A DNA stretch of 64,000 nt from [Lactobacillus] rogosae (GCA_900112995.1 FONU01000003.1:124001-188000), one strand, 5' to 3'. Positions 7,780 to 17,406 are shown, counted from the stretch's first letter. The notes: generated by a model not told the origin, from the letters alone. Numbers and translations are program-made.

Positions 7780-8385
7780 ATGCTAGGAAGAATAGCAGAT
7801 AGTATTGCAGTTCTTTTTTTGAAGAAGAACATAATTAATGAAGATGAGCTCCCTGTATACCAATATGGTATGCAGGTGCTTATCTGCAATATAGCAGGAA
7901 TGTTGACAGTCCTTATTGTTGGCATATTAATATCAAGACTGGTTGAAAGCATAATATTTATTACAATCTATGCTACATTAAGAATATATACAGGAGGGTA
8001 TCATGCAAGAACTCCATTAGTATGTAATATAGTATTTCTTGGGACATATTTAGTTACAGTTATGCTTGAAGCTTTAAAAGTCAATAATTCGGTTGTATGG
8101 ATAATGTATTTATTATCCTGCCTTATAATATTAAGATTTTCACCAATAGAGAATGTTAATAAAGAATTAGATGAGAAAGACAAAGAAATATATCGTAATA
8201 AAAGTTTGATAATTAGTACATTATTATTGATGATATTATTAGCGGGTGACATTACAGACAGATATAGTAATGGTGCAGTTAATAATATTATGATGAATAT
8301 GTATAGTGATATAAGCCTTTATATGAAGCTTGTTATAATAAGCATAGCAGTGCTTATGTTATATGCACTTTTTAAAGATAAATAG
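7780..8385 (+). CDS. agrB: AgrB-type peptide-processing membrane protease
   Basis: A 201-residue membrane protein with about five hydrophobic segments. The catalytic histidine and cysteine of AgrB appear in TGGYHARTPLVCN near residues 71-83, with the usual seven-residue spacing. It removes the C-terminal part of AgrD and closes the macrocycle at the membrane. The ATG at 7780 is preceded by GAGAGGTAAGGGG and lies 37 bases after agrD. The length is close to that of S. aureus AgrB. A terminator follows at 8411, so agrD-agrB is a compact unit. Confidence 0.92.
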   Translation: MLGRIADSIAVLFLKKNIINEDELPVYQYGMQVLICNIAGMLTVLIVGILISRLVESIIFITIYATLRIYTGGYHARTPLVCNIVFLGTYLVTVMLEALKVNNSVVWIMYLLSCLIILRFSPIENVNKELDEKDKEIYRNKSLIISTLLLMILLAGDITDRYSNGAVNNIMMNMYSDISLYMKLVIISIAVLMLYALFKDK

Positions 8386-8410
8386 TTAATATAATAATAT
8401 CTATTATAAT

Positions 8411-8456
8411 TCCCATAGGTTATATGCTTAAAAGAGTACAAACCTATGGGATTTTT
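8411..8456 (+). terminator. Rho-independent terminator after agrB
   Basis: Perfect 11-bp stem TCCCATAGGTT 8411-8421 / AACCTATGGGA 8441-8451, followed by TTTTT. Confidence 0.85.
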
Positions 8457-8458
8457 GC

Positions 8459-8659
8459 GTGTATAATAGATATGTGAAATTTAAGCAGAAAAGTAGTATA
8501 ATGACATTTATGATGGAAATTTCAACAGGCAACTTCCATTTAGAATTTGGTATTGGTACGATACTTGCAATCATTAGTGTTGATAGGGTTATTGCTTTGT
8601 TTAATAATTTGTTTATGGAGAAGATGAACAAAGCAGTATTTGATTATTTCAAACAATAA
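8459..8659 (+). CDS. doubtful small open frame (66 codons)
   Basis: An open frame of 66 codons with one hydrophobic stretch (FGIGTILAIISVDRVIALF). No ribosome site precedes the first ATG, and the start sits on TATAAT-like sequence just past the agr terminator. An internal ATG near 8501 also lacks a good site. Without a homologue it may well be chance. If it is not coding, the 8457-8716 gap holds only AT-rich sequence and a likely promoter for 8717. Confidence 0.22.
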   Translation: MYNRYVKFKQKSSIMTFMMEISTGNFHLEFGIGTILAIISVDRVIALFNNLFMEKMNKAVFDYFKQ

Positions 8660-8716
8660 TATAAAATAAGGGTCATAATATTATGTATCTGTATTACAAT
8701 TGGGAATGGAGTTATA

Positions 8717-9739
8717 ATGAGAAAAAAGATAGTTGTGTCAGCAATAACAATCTTGGCTATATTAAATTCATTAGTTATAGTATTAATAAAATGTAATGAG
8801 CCACAGAATTCGCCTGTGATACCACAGATTATACTTGTGTATGCGGAAAATCAGGTTGAAGATTATCCTACTACAAAAGGTGCTTACGAATTTGCACGTC
8901 TTGTAAGTGAGAAGACTAATGGAAGAATTAAGATAGTTGTTAAATGTAATGGTGAACTGGGTGATGAAAAGTCGATTATCGAACAGCTTAAATTCGGTGG
9001 AATAGATTTTTCAAGAGTTTCTATATCTTCAATATCTGATGATATTCCAGAATTAAAAGTTATCCAGATGCCGTTTTTATATTCAGATGCACAGGAGATG
9101 TGGGATGTATTAAATGGCGATGATGGAAAGCAGTTTATAGATGCAGTTGGGAAAAGCAATCTTGGGGTAAGGACTTTATCCTGGTATGATGCAGGTGCAA
9201 GAAGCTTTTATTCGGTTAAACCTGTTACGACAATACAAGATTTGTATGGTTTAAATTTAAGAGTACAGGAGTCAGAGCTTATGTCTGAAACGGTAGAATT
9301 ACTTGGAGCCAATCCTGTGAAGATGATATATTCAGAAGTCTATAAGGGGCTTAAGACAAGAAAAATAGACGGAGCAGAAAATAGTCTTGTATCATATATA
9401 TATTCAAAGCACTATGAACAGGCGAAATACTGCATACTTGATGAGCATACAAGAATTCCAGAAGTACAGCTTGTATCAGAGTATACATGGAATAAATTAA
9501 CAGAAGAAGACAGGGCAGTAATATCGGAATGTGCCAAAGAGTCAGCCATATATGAAAGGTATATATGGAAGGACACAGAAGAAGAGGCTGTAAGGACAAT
9601 TGAAGATAAAGATATAACAGTAATTGAAGTCAGTGAGGAAGAAAGACGAGACTTAAGAGAAAAGTTACAGCCAATATATGACAGATATTGTTTAGATTAT
9701 ATGGATATAATTGAGAAAATTGAAAAAAATCAGGAGTAA
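8717..9739 (+). CDS. TRAP-type (DctP family) solute-binding protein, probable sensor partner
   Basis: A 340-residue DctP-family binding protein. After an N-terminal hydrophobic segment (about 5-25) come typical features: TKGAYEFARLVSEKTNGRIKI, MPFLYSDAQEMWDVL, the conserved arginine segment GLNLRVQESELM, and KTRKIDGAENSLVSY. The cysteine at residue 26 is not in a normal lipobox, so it may be held by an uncleaved membrane segment. It stands two bases before a histidine kinase, not a permease, and a second DctP with its own permeases lies at 12547. This suggests it detects the substrate for the kinase. Ribosome site GGAATGGAG. Direct transport use with DctQM downstream is the alternative. Confidence 0.85.
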   Translation: MRKKIVVSAITILAILNSLVIVLIKCNEPQNSPVIPQIILVYAENQVEDYPTTKGAYEFARLVSEKTNGRIKIVVKCNGELGDEKSIIEQLKFGGIDFSRVSISSISDDIPELKVIQMPFLYSDAQEMWDVLNGDDGKQFIDAVGKSNLGVRTLSWYDAGARSFYSVKPVTTIQDLYGLNLRVQESELMSETVELLGANPVKMIYSEVYKGLKTRKIDGAENSLVSYIYSKHYEQAKYCILDEHTRIPEVQLVSEYTWNKLTEEDRAVISECAKESAIYERYIWKDTEEEAVRTIEDKDITVIEVSEEERRDLREKLQPIYDRYCLDYMDIIEKIEKNQE

Positions 9740-9741
9740 AT

Positions 9742-11220
9742 ATGTCTTTAAAAAGAAAAATCCAGTATGTATACACGATAAGCAGTGCAGTTGTTGCATT
9801 TGCACTTGTGCTTGGAATATTACTTTCCATAAAAGGAATGAGTATGCTGACAGATACATTGGACAATAATGATAAAGCTTTAAAATTATATAAGGCTGTA
9901 ACTAAGGAACGTAATGCTTTAAAATTATATTTTGAAGATGAGCAGGCAGAATTACCGGAACAGATTGATGAAGTAAGAAATAATACTAAAGATATTCTTG
10001 GACAGATTCCAGCTGACTATAGTTATATGAATGAGGAACAATATATTATTATCCAGTCAATACATAATATATACGATAGTTATGACAATATATATAATAG
10101 TATTGTTAATTCCAATCTAAATGACAAAGATTATAGAAGTGCGATAGACAACTGTTATAAGGTCCAGAATTATCTGGAAGATTATGCCAAAAGGTATGAA
10201 AGCATAACAGTATCTTTAGGAAATGAGCAGTATAACAGCCAGAAAAAGCTATTTTATATAATACCAGTTATATGTATTATTATTGCATTTGTAGTAATAA
10301 TATTATCTATATGGATAAGGCTTTTTATGAATAGAAGCATTGTAAAACCGATATTAAAGCTTTCAGATGAGGCAAGAAGAATAAGTGTGAATGACTATTC
10401 CGGCGATGATATAATAATAGAAGGTGATGATGAAATTTCGCTTCTTATTAAAGAATTTACGCAGATGAAACATTCAACAAAGAATTATATTGTTACGCTT
10501 AAGGAAAAGCATAAGGTTGAACAACAGCTTGAGCATATGCGGTTTGAAATGCTTAAGAATCAGATTAACCCACATTTTCTTTTTAATACATTAAATCTTA
10601 TTGCAGGGACAGCAGAGATTGAAGATGCCGTAACGACAGAGAAGATGATAAACACATTAAGCCGTCTTTTCAGATATAATCTTAAAACGCAGACTTCCAT
10701 AATGCCATTGGAACAGGAAGTAAAGATAATGGACGATTATATGTATTTACAGCAGATGAGATTTGGACAGCGCATAAAGTATATGTGTGATGTTGATAAC
10801 AGCAGTCTTGATGAGCTTGTGCCAGCATTTGTGTTACAGCCGCTTATTGAAAATGCAATTATACACGGATTATCATCTTTATCAGAAGGTGGTATTATAT
10901 ATGTAAGAGGTTTTAAGAAAGATGATAAAATGTGGTTATCAATTGCAGATACAGGTGTTGGAATTGAAAAAGATAAACTCGACAGCATAAGAAAATATCT
11001 TGATAATATATTTGCACTGCCTGATACTGAAACAGCTGCATCTTCTGAGAATGATAGTAATTATGCTGACAGTGAAATAAATAGAAAAACTGTAGGAGTT
11101 GGCATTGGAAATATTGCATACAGAGTAAAAGGTATGTACAATAACAGTGGTATGAAGATTTATAGCAGAAAAAATCACGGAACGGTTATACAGATATATT
11201 TTGGCAATAATAGTAAATAA
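9742..11220 (+). CDS. sensor histidine kinase (YesM/LytS-type, HAMP)
   Basis: A 492-residue membrane kinase. Membrane segments lie near residues 13-33 and 171-191 and flank an extracytoplasmic helical sensor region. A HAMP-like linker follows (about 195-245), then the His_kinase domain with QINPHFLFNTLNLIAG (histidine near 278) and the ATPase N-box PLIENAIIHGL. The start is two bases after the binding-protein stop, with CAGGAG upstream. It should pair with the AraC-type regulator at 11243. The order binding protein, kinase, regulator and then a TRAP transporter suggests it controls uptake of the TRAP substrate. Confidence 0.92.
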   Translation: MSLKRKIQYVYTISSAVVAFALVLGILLSIKGMSMLTDTLDNNDKALKLYKAVTKERNALKLYFEDEQAELPEQIDEVRNNTKDILGQIPADYSYMNEEQYIIIQSIHNIYDSYDNIYNSIVNSNLNDKDYRSAIDNCYKVQNYLEDYAKRYESITVSLGNEQYNSQKKLFYIIPVICIIIAFVVIILSIWIRLFMNRSIVKPILKLSDEARRISVNDYSGDDIIIEGDDEISLLIKEFTQMKHSTKNYIVTLKEKHKVEQQLEHMRFEMLKNQINPHFLFNTLNLIAGTAEIEDAVTTEKMINTLSRLFRYNLKTQTSIMPLEQEVKIMDDYMYLQQMRFGQRIKYMCDVDNSSLDELVPAFVLQPLIENAIIHGLSSLSEGGIIYVRGFKKDDKMWLSIADTGVGIEKDKLDSIRKYLDNIFALPDTETAASSENDSNYADSEINRKTVGVGIGNIAYRVKGMYNNSGMKIYSRKNHGTVIQIYFGNNSK

Positions 11221-11242
11221 TGTTGGTGCAGGTGAAAGACTT

Positions 11243-12103
11243 ATGTACAGAGTATTATTAGTTGATGATGAGCAGATTGAGCGTATGGCACTGGCTAAGA
11301 AAATAGACAGGTATTACGGAGATAAAGTGAATATATATCAGGCTGTGAATGGAAGAGAAGCGGTTGCTATGTGCAGTGAGCAGAAGAATGATATTATTAT
11401 TATGGACATATCTATGCCTGAAATGAATGGCGTAATGGCAGCTAAATATATAAGACAGATGGATGATAAATGTTCAATTGTATTTTTAAGTGCGTATGAT
11501 GACTTTGAATATGCAAGAAATGCAATTAAAGTAAAGGCTTTAGATTATCTGTTAAAGCCTTGTGATATTAATGATCTGCTGGCAGTTATGGATATGGCAA
11601 TACAAAAGCTTGATAAAGAAAATGCTGTTAAGGAAAATACTGCTACAGATGGTAAAGGCAATATTTTTAAAGAAAATGCACGGTCTGGGAAAGAGAATGT
11701 TAAAGATACAGACATATATGCAGACAATAATAATATCAGAGATAACAGACACAAAAGAATGATAGATAATTTAAGAAATTCTGATGAGCAGACAACAGTT
11801 AAATACTTAAAGGAATATGTAGAAAATAATTATATATATGATATAACAATGCAGGAAGCCGCAGAAGAGATGGGATATTCTGATGCGTATTTCAGCAAGC
11901 TGTTTAAACAATATTTCAATCAGAATTTTACAGCATATCTTACAGAATATAGAATAAAGAAAGCAAAGGAACTGCTGGGTAATACCAATAACAGCATTAA
12001 GGATATAAGCAGAATGGTAGGGTATACTGACTCTAATTATTTTGCCAAAATATTCAAACGTATAGTTGGTGAAATTCCTTCAAAATACCGGGAGAATTTA
12101 TAA
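11243..12103 (+). CDS. response regulator with AraC-type DNA-binding domain (YesN-type)
   Basis: A 286-residue regulator. The receiver domain (1-120) has VDDEQIER, the phospho-acceptor in IIIMDISMPEMNG near residue 54, and the lysine of LLKPCD. The C-terminal 100 residues form two AraC helix-turn-helices (TMQEAAEEMGYSDAYFSKLF and SIKDISRMVGYTDSNYFAKIF). The linker (about 125-170) is rich in Lys, Asn and Asp. An open frame starts at 11201 inside the kinase, but MYRVLLVDDE at 11243 is the domain start and is preceded by AGGTGA. It most likely activates the TRAP genes at 12547. Confidence 0.92.
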   Translation: MYRVLLVDDEQIERMALAKKIDRYYGDKVNIYQAVNGREAVAMCSEQKNDIIIMDISMPEMNGVMAAKYIRQMDDKCSIVFLSAYDDFEYARNAIKVKALDYLLKPCDINDLLAVMDMAIQKLDKENAVKENTATDGKGNIFKENARSGKENVKDTDIYADNNNIRDNRHKRMIDNLRNSDEQTTVKYLKEYVENNYIYDITMQEAAEEMGYSDAYFSKLFKQYFNQNFTAYLTEYRIKKAKELLGNTNNSIKDISRMVGYTDSNYFAKIFKRIVGEIPSKYRENL

Positions 12104-12194
12104 CATTAAGTATAAAATAGTTTTATGATTTTTAAAAATATATACTATATATAGAAGAAAATGTTAATTTATTATAAATTATAAATAAAAATAG

Positions 12195-12248
12195 CGGCTT
12201 CTGCCGGATATCATTACATTAATATGATATCTGACAGAAGCCGTTTTT
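12195..12248 (+). terminator. Rho-independent terminator after the two-component genes
   Basis: CGGCTTCTG 12195-12203 pairs with CAGAAGCCG 12235-12243, with an inner GATATCAT/ATGATATC helix, followed by TTTTT. It separates the sensor genes from the TRAP transporter. Confidence 0.85.
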
Positions 12249-12546
12249 ATTTTGCTGCTTATATAGTAAAGTTGCACAATGTAATTATGTATAAACTGTG
12301 AAATATATCATATTATAACAAAAAAGTCTTCTTCTATGACAAACATTTACTGTATAAAAAGGAGGATATTACTTTTATTATATAGATAAAGAATGATGAC
12401 AGGGAATTATCTGAACTGCAAATCAAAGGAATAATAAAGGGATAATTCGTGTGCATCAGTTATGGGCAAATGCCAGTTAACTCTGATAAATAGGGAGGCA
12501 ATTAAATAATTAAGTTTAAAAAGTTGAAAACAAAAGGAGGAAACAG
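12249..12546 (+). other. leader region of the TRAP transporter operon
   Basis: About 300 bases without a gene. An AGGAGG at 12361-12366 has no usable start codon after it. No certain promoter or riboswitch was recognised. The regulator at 11243 would be expected to bind here. The dctP ribosome site AAAGGAGGAAACAG closes the region. Confidence 0.4.
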
Positions 12547-13575
12547 ATGATTAAAAAAGTAATTAAACGCTGTACTATACTTATGTTATGTATAGTTATG
12601 ACGGCAGGATTATTAGGCTGCAATCTGTCAGTAAATAACGGAAAACGTATAGTAAGAATAGCGATAGCACAGTCAGAAACACATCCAGAATATCTTGGAC
12701 TTGTAGCTTTCAAGGAATATGTTGAGGAAAGACTTGGTGATAAATACGAAGTACAGATATTCCCAAATGAATTATTAGGTTCAATACAGAAAACAATAGA
12801 GCTTACACAGACAGGAGCTATTGATTTCGCAGTTGCAGGTACAGCTAATCTTGAAACATTTGCAGATGTATATGAAGTGTTCAGTATGCCATATCTTTTT
12901 GATTCGATTGAAAGCTATAAGGCGGTAATGCAGGATACAGATTATATGGAAAATATATATGAATCAACAGATTCTTCTGGTTTCAGGGTTCTTACATGGT
13001 ATAATGCCGGAACAAGAAATTTCTATGGCAAGAAAGCAATAAATACACCGGCAGACCTTTCTGGAATGAAGATAAGAGTACAGCAGAGTCCTGCAAGTGT
13101 AGCGATGATGCAGGCATTCGGAGCAGCTGCCTCTCCTATGAGTTTTGGTGAAGTATATACAGCTATCCAGCAGGGTGTAATAGATGGTGCTGAGAATAAT
13201 GAGCTTGCATTAACTAACAATAAGCACGGTGAAGTTGCCAAGTATTACACTTACAATATGCACCAGATTATACCAGATATGCTTGTTGGTAATCTTAAGT
13301 TTATTCAGGGGCTTGATGAAGAAGAATTACAGGTGTTTAAGGAAGCTGCTTTAAAGTCTACGGAGGTTGAACTTGTAGAGTGGGACAAGTGTGTTGAGGA
13401 AGCTAAGAATATTGCCCAGAATGAAATGGGAGTTGAGTTTATATATCCAGATATCACACCTTTTAAAGAAAAGGTTAAAAATATGCAGCAGGATATGATT
13501 AAGAAAAATCCTTCAATAGTTGATATATATAATCATATTCAGGAAGTAAATAAAAGAGTAGGGGAGGAAAAGTAA
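12547..13575 (+). CDS. dctP: TRAP transporter solute-binding lipoprotein (DctP family)
   Basis: A 342-residue extracytoplasmic binding protein. It has a lipoprotein signal ending LLGC (Cys25), then the DctP fold with ETHPEYLGLVAFKEYVEERL, MPYLFDSIESY, NAGTRNFYGKKA, the conserved arginine in GMKIRVQQSP, and QQGVIDGAENNELAL. It delivers an organic acid to the DctQM membrane pair. The substrate cannot be read with certainty; the DGAENN segment fits organic or sugar acids, and a uronate would suit a gut pectin degrader, but that is inference. Strong ribosome site AAAGGAGG. Its stop shares one base with the dctQ start (TAATG). Confidence 0.93.
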   Translation: MIKKVIKRCTILMLCIVMTAGLLGCNLSVNNGKRIVRIAIAQSETHPEYLGLVAFKEYVEERLGDKYEVQIFPNELLGSIQKTIELTQTGAIDFAVAGTANLETFADVYEVFSMPYLFDSIESYKAVMQDTDYMENIYESTDSSGFRVLTWYNAGTRNFYGKKAINTPADLSGMKIRVQQSPASVAMMQAFGAAASPMSFGEVYTAIQQGVIDGAENNELALTNNKHGEVAKYYTYNMHQIIPDMLVGNLKFIQGLDEEELQVFKEAALKSTEVELVEWDKCVEEAKNIAQNEMGVEFIYPDITPFKEKVKNMQQDMIKKNPSIVDIYNHIQEVNKRVGEEK

Positions 13576-14060
13576 TGGCTATATTAGATAATATAAGAAA
13601 TGTTATGAATAAAGTAATAAGAATTGTATGTATATTACTTTTTGCATTTATGGTTATTATTGGAACTTACCAGATACTTGTAAGATACATTTTCAATAGT
13701 CCAAGTACAGTTTCAGAAGAGCTTCTGACATATTCATTTACATGGATGTCCTTGTTTGCAGCTGCCTATGTGTTTGGTAAAAGAGAGCATATGAGAATGG
13801 GATTTCTTGCAGATAAGTTAAACAAAAAGAAGTTAACAATACTTAATGCTATAATTGAAATTATAATAATAGCATTTGCACTTATAGTAATGGTTTATGG
13901 TGGCATATCTATTACAAGCCTTTCAATGACACAAAAAACTGCATCGCTTGGAATTCCAATGGGATATGTATATATCGTTATTCCAATAACGGGAGTGGTT
14001 ATTGCAGTATATGGAGTATTGAATGTTATATGTCTTATAAGGAAAGGAGAAGAAGCATGA
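13575..14060 (+). CDS. dctQ: TRAP transporter small membrane subunit (DctQ)
   Basis: A 161-residue protein with four hydrophobic helices, the normal DctQ size. The DctQ-type stretch YIFNSPSTVSEELLTYSFTW lies between helices 1 and 2, and KREHMRMGFLADKL follows. It forms the membrane complex with DctM and uses an ion gradient. It starts on the last base of dctP and its stop overlaps the dctM start by four bases (ATGA), so the three genes form one tightly coupled operon. Confidence 0.92.
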   Translation: MAILDNIRNVMNKVIRIVCILLFAFMVIIGTYQILVRYIFNSPSTVSEELLTYSFTWMSLFAAAYVFGKREHMRMGFLADKLNKKKLTILNAIIEIIIIAFALIVMVYGGISITSLSMTQKTASLGIPMGYVYIVIPITGVVIAVYGVLNVICLIRKGEEA

Positions 14061-15367
14061 GCATAGCATGGTTATCAGGTCTTATTATATTGGTTATTCT
14101 TATTATAATGCTAATAGCAGGAGCACCAATTGCGATTTCTCTTGCAGTTTCATCAATATGTGCAATCCTTCCGGTATTGTCAACAGAACCAGCACTTGTA
14201 ACGGGTGCACAAAGAATATTTTCAGGAATATCAGTATTTAATCTGATTGCTATTCCATTTTTTATTCTTGCTGGTAACATAATGAATAAAGGTGGAATTG
14301 CCATAAAACTTATTAATTTTGCAAAGATATTTACAGGAAGAATACCTGGTTCTCTTGCACATACAAATGTTGTAGCTAATATGCTTTTTGGTGCAATATC
14401 AGGTTCAGGTACAGCGGCAGCTTCAGCTATGGGGGCTATTATAGGACCAGTTGAGGAGGAAGAAGGATATGATAAAAACTTTTCTGCAGCTGTTAATATA
14501 GCAACAGCACCCACTGGTCTGCTTATACCACCTAGTAATGTAATGATTACGTTTGCAATGGTGAGTGGTGGAACTTCAATAGCCGCATTATTTATGGCAG
14601 GTTATATCCCTGGAATTCTTTGGGGACTTGCGTGTATGGTAGTAATCTACATATATGCAAAGAAAAGAGGATATACTAGCAGCAAACGTTATTTAATCAA
14701 GGAAAAGACTAAGATAATACTTGAAGCATTACCTTGCCTTCTTATGATTATTATCGTTATCGGTGGTATTATTGGTGGCATATTTACAGCAACAGAGGGT
14801 GCAATCGTTGCGGTTGTATATAGTCTTATACTTTCGCTTGTATTTTATAAGTCTATTAAAGTAAATGAACTTCCAAAGCTTCTTATGGACAGTGCTGAAA
14901 TGACAGGAATAATTATTTTCCTTATCGGTGTATCAAGTATAATGTCGTGGGTAATGGCATTTACAGGAATTCCAGCAGCTATATCAGGAGTAATGCTTAG
15001 TATCAGCAGCAACAAGTATGTTATTCTTCTTATAATAAATGTTATTCTTCTGATTGTCGGAACATTTATGGATATGACACCAGCCTGCCTTATATTTACA
15101 CCTATATTTCTTCCAATATGTCAGGCAGTTGGTATGAATACAATTCATTTCGGTATTATGATGATATTTAACTTATGTATCGGAACAATCACACCTCCGG
15201 TGGGAACAACCCTTTTCGTAGGTGTTAAGGTAGGTAAGACAAAGATAGAAGATGTTATAAAGCCTTTACTTTATTATTTCGCAGCAATATTTATTGTACT
15301 TTTACTTGTAACTTATATACCGGCTATTTCGTTATGGCTTCCGGGATTATTAGGATATGTAAAGTAG
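14057..15367 (+). CDS. dctM: TRAP transporter large membrane subunit (DctM)
   Basis: A 436-residue membrane protein with about twelve hydrophobic helices, the length expected for DctM. Family stretches include the NIMNKGGIA segment, GAISGSGTAAASAMGAI, IPPSNVMI, and NLCIGTITPPVGTTLF near the end. It is the main translocation subunit. An in-frame ATG at 14030 lies in dctQ; the ATG at 14057 has the good site AAAGGAGAAG. A terminator follows at 15421. Confidence 0.95.
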   Translation: MSIAWLSGLIILVILIIMLIAGAPIAISLAVSSICAILPVLSTEPALVTGAQRIFSGISVFNLIAIPFFILAGNIMNKGGIAIKLINFAKIFTGRIPGSLAHTNVVANMLFGAISGSGTAAASAMGAIIGPVEEEEGYDKNFSAAVNIATAPTGLLIPPSNVMITFAMVSGGTSIAALFMAGYIPGILWGLACMVVIYIYAKKRGYTSSKRYLIKEKTKIILEALPCLLMIIIVIGGIIGGIFTATEGAIVAVVYSLILSLVFYKSIKVNELPKLLMDSAEMTGIIIFLIGVSSIMSWVMAFTGIPAAISGVMLSISSNKYVILLIINVILLIVGTFMDMTPACLIFTPIFLPICQAVGMNTIHFGIMMIFNLCIGTITPPVGTTLFVGVKVGKTKIEDVIKPLLYYFAAIFIVLLLVTYIPAISLWLPGLLGYVK

Positions 15368-15420
15368 AAGATTGTTATATAAAATGGTACTTGAAAAATA
15401 GTAAAGAAGTTATGTAAAAT

Positions 15421-15467
15421 ATATCAGTCCACAGAGGAAATGTAATCTGTGGGCTGGTATATTTTTT
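15421..15467 (+). terminator. Rho-independent terminator after dctM
   Basis: TATCAGTCCACAGA pairs with TCTGTGGGCTGGTA with G-T wobbles, followed by an ATTTTTT run. It closes the dctPQM operon. The rest of the gap to 15683 is AT-rich with nothing recognised. Confidence 0.8.
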
Positions 15468-15682
15468 ATTTGTAATTAGATATTTTATATAAAGAAATGA
15501 TTATGTATTGAAGTAATATTATAACTTGCAGTCGCAAATTGGTATATATTATGTATATTAGGTGCTTTAGAATAATGTATTGTGGTAATGTTGAGTTGTA
15601 TTATATAATAATATATTTATAAAGAAGTGCAGGATTATAAGAAGTATATTTGAAATGTAGAAGAATGTAGTGGTGGAGAAAA

Positions 15683-16771
15683 ATGGGTAATAAAGAGAAT
15701 AGTAATATAGACGATAATATAAATAACAACTTAAATGATATTAAAAATAATAATACCAATAGCAGTACAAATAATAACATAAATTATATTAGTAGTAACA
15801 GGAAAGCTTACTTTCACCTTCCCGGTCTGTTTGAATTCTATGAGTTTTATAAAGTATTCCTGTCATTGTTTTATGAGCACAGGGAGTATTTTTATGACTG
15901 GTGTGATATAGGTTCTATATATGGTGCACCAGCGGATTGCATATGGGGCGGCGGGCGTGCCGGCTTTGGAGACGGTGAGGCAGAAAAAGTATTTTCACTT
16001 ATGGCACAATATGGAATATCGGCAAGACTTACATTCAGCAATTCGCTTATCAGGAAGGAACATCTGGCAGATGTGAAATGTAATAAGTTGTGTGAATTAT
16101 TAAAGGCGGCTTCGAAATTGCATAGTGATTATAAGGTTACATCTGAATATGCGTCTAAAGATTATTCTATAGATAATTCGATAAGAGATACTGCATTTAA
16201 AAATGGAATTATAGTTCACTCAGATATTCTGCTTGACTATATAAAAAATAAATATCCAGAGTTTTGTTTCGTTTCATCTACAACCAAGGTACTAACAGAT
16301 TATAATGATTTGCTGAACGAGGTAAACAGAGATGATTTTAGTTATGTTGTGCCAGATTTCAGGTTGAATAAATGCTTTGATAAGCTGGGGACGATGACAC
16401 AGGAACAGAAAGATAAGATTGAATTTTTATGTAACGAGTGCTGCTGGATTGGCTGTTATGACCGTAAAGCCTGTTATGAGACTGTAAGCCGTATGAATCT
16501 TGGCGAAAATTGTAACGGGCATATATGTGTGTCGCCTGAGGCAGGCGAGGGATATAGATTTTCCAAGGCAATGCACAACCCGGCATTTATAAGTGTAGAT
16601 GATATCAGGAATATATATATGCCTATGGGATTTACTAATTTTAAAATAGAGGGCAGAAGCCTTGGAAGTGCACTGGTGCTGGAATTTCTTCTTTATTATA
16701 TGACTAAGCCGGAATACCAGATAAATGTAAGGGAAGAGATATATCTTGATAATATGCTTGATATATTTTAA
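15683..16771 (+). CDS. hypothetical protein with Asn-rich N-terminus and cysteine cluster
   Basis: A 362-residue protein I cannot name. The first 40 residues are mostly Asn, Asp and Ile and look disordered. The rest looks like a soluble enzyme domain: GSIYGAPADCIWGGGRAGFG near 77-96, VVPDFRLNK near 223, a cysteine cluster CNECCWIGCYDRKAC near 252-266, and a C-terminal segment GFTNFKIEGRSLGSALVLEF. The cysteine cluster plus FKIEGR faintly recalls the U32 peptidase family, whose members bind Fe-S clusters, but the match is weak. Ribosome site GTGGAGAA at a good distance. It stands alone between terminators and an HD protein. Confidence 0.8.
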   Translation: MGNKENSNIDDNINNNLNDIKNNNTNSSTNNNINYISSNRKAYFHLPGLFEFYEFYKVFLSLFYEHREYFYDWCDIGSIYGAPADCIWGGGRAGFGDGEAEKVFSLMAQYGISARLTFSNSLIRKEHLADVKCNKLCELLKAASKLHSDYKVTSEYASKDYSIDNSIRDTAFKNGIIVHSDILLDYIKNKYPEFCFVSSTTKVLTDYNDLLNEVNRDDFSYVVPDFRLNKCFDKLGTMTQEQKDKIEFLCNECCWIGCYDRKACYETVSRMNLGENCNGHICVSPEAGEGYRFSKAMHNPAFISVDDIRNIYMPMGFTNFKIEGRSLGSALVLEFLLYYMTKPEYQINVREEIYLDNMLDIF

Positions 16772-16872
16772 TACGAATATTGCGAGTATAATTTTAATAA
16801 TATTTAGGATATTAAAAATATTGAAAATAAATAATAATATACAATATTTATCAAAAAAAGGAGAATAATACT

Positions 16873-17406
16873 ATGAAAAACTCAGCTGTTCAAAGTGCTG
16901 TTACACAGAATATTAATATGTTAAATAAGTTACATATGGCTATGATTGAATTATATAAGGGGGATTCCAGGAGAATACAGCATTTCTGTAAAGTTCACAG
17001 TTATGCCAGGTTGATTGCCCAGATGGAAAATGTAGATTACAAGACTTTGTTTATTATTGAAACAGCGGCACTGACACACGACATAGGGATTCATACATGT
17101 GAAGAAAAATATGGAGAGTGTGGCGGCAGATTGCAGGAAAAGGAAGGACCTGCACTTGCTAAAGAGCTTCTTGAAAGACTTGGATTTGAAACAGACATTT
17201 CAGAAAGAGTGCAGTATCTGATTGCACATCATCATACATATAGTAATATTGACGGGATTGATTACCAGATACTTGTTGAGGCTGATTTTCTTGTAAATAT
17301 GTATGAAGATGGTGTGTCAAAAGATGCAGTGTTAAAGGCTTACAATAATATTTTTAAGACAAAATATGGGAAATATATATGTAAGGATATGTTCTTAATT
17401 GATTGA
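16873..17406 (+). CDS. HD-domain phosphohydrolase
   Basis: A 177-residue protein with an HD metal-binding domain: HFCKVHSYARLIA near residue 37, the THDIG doublet near 74, IAHHHTY near 120, and VEADFLVNMYEDG near 140. Proteins of this size act on nucleotides or related phosphates, but the substrate cannot be read. The start has ribosome site AAAAAAGGAG. It is about 100 bases after the unknown gene at 15683 with no clear terminator between, so they may be co-transcribed. Confidence 0.85.
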   Translation: MKNSAVQSAVTQNINMLNKLHMAMIELYKGDSRRIQHFCKVHSYARLIAQMENVDYKTLFIIETAALTHDIGIHTCEEKYGECGGRLQEKEGPALAKELLERLGFETDISERVQYLIAHHHTYSNIDGIDYQILVEADFLVNMYEDGVSKDAVLKAYNNIFKTKYGKYICKDMFLID

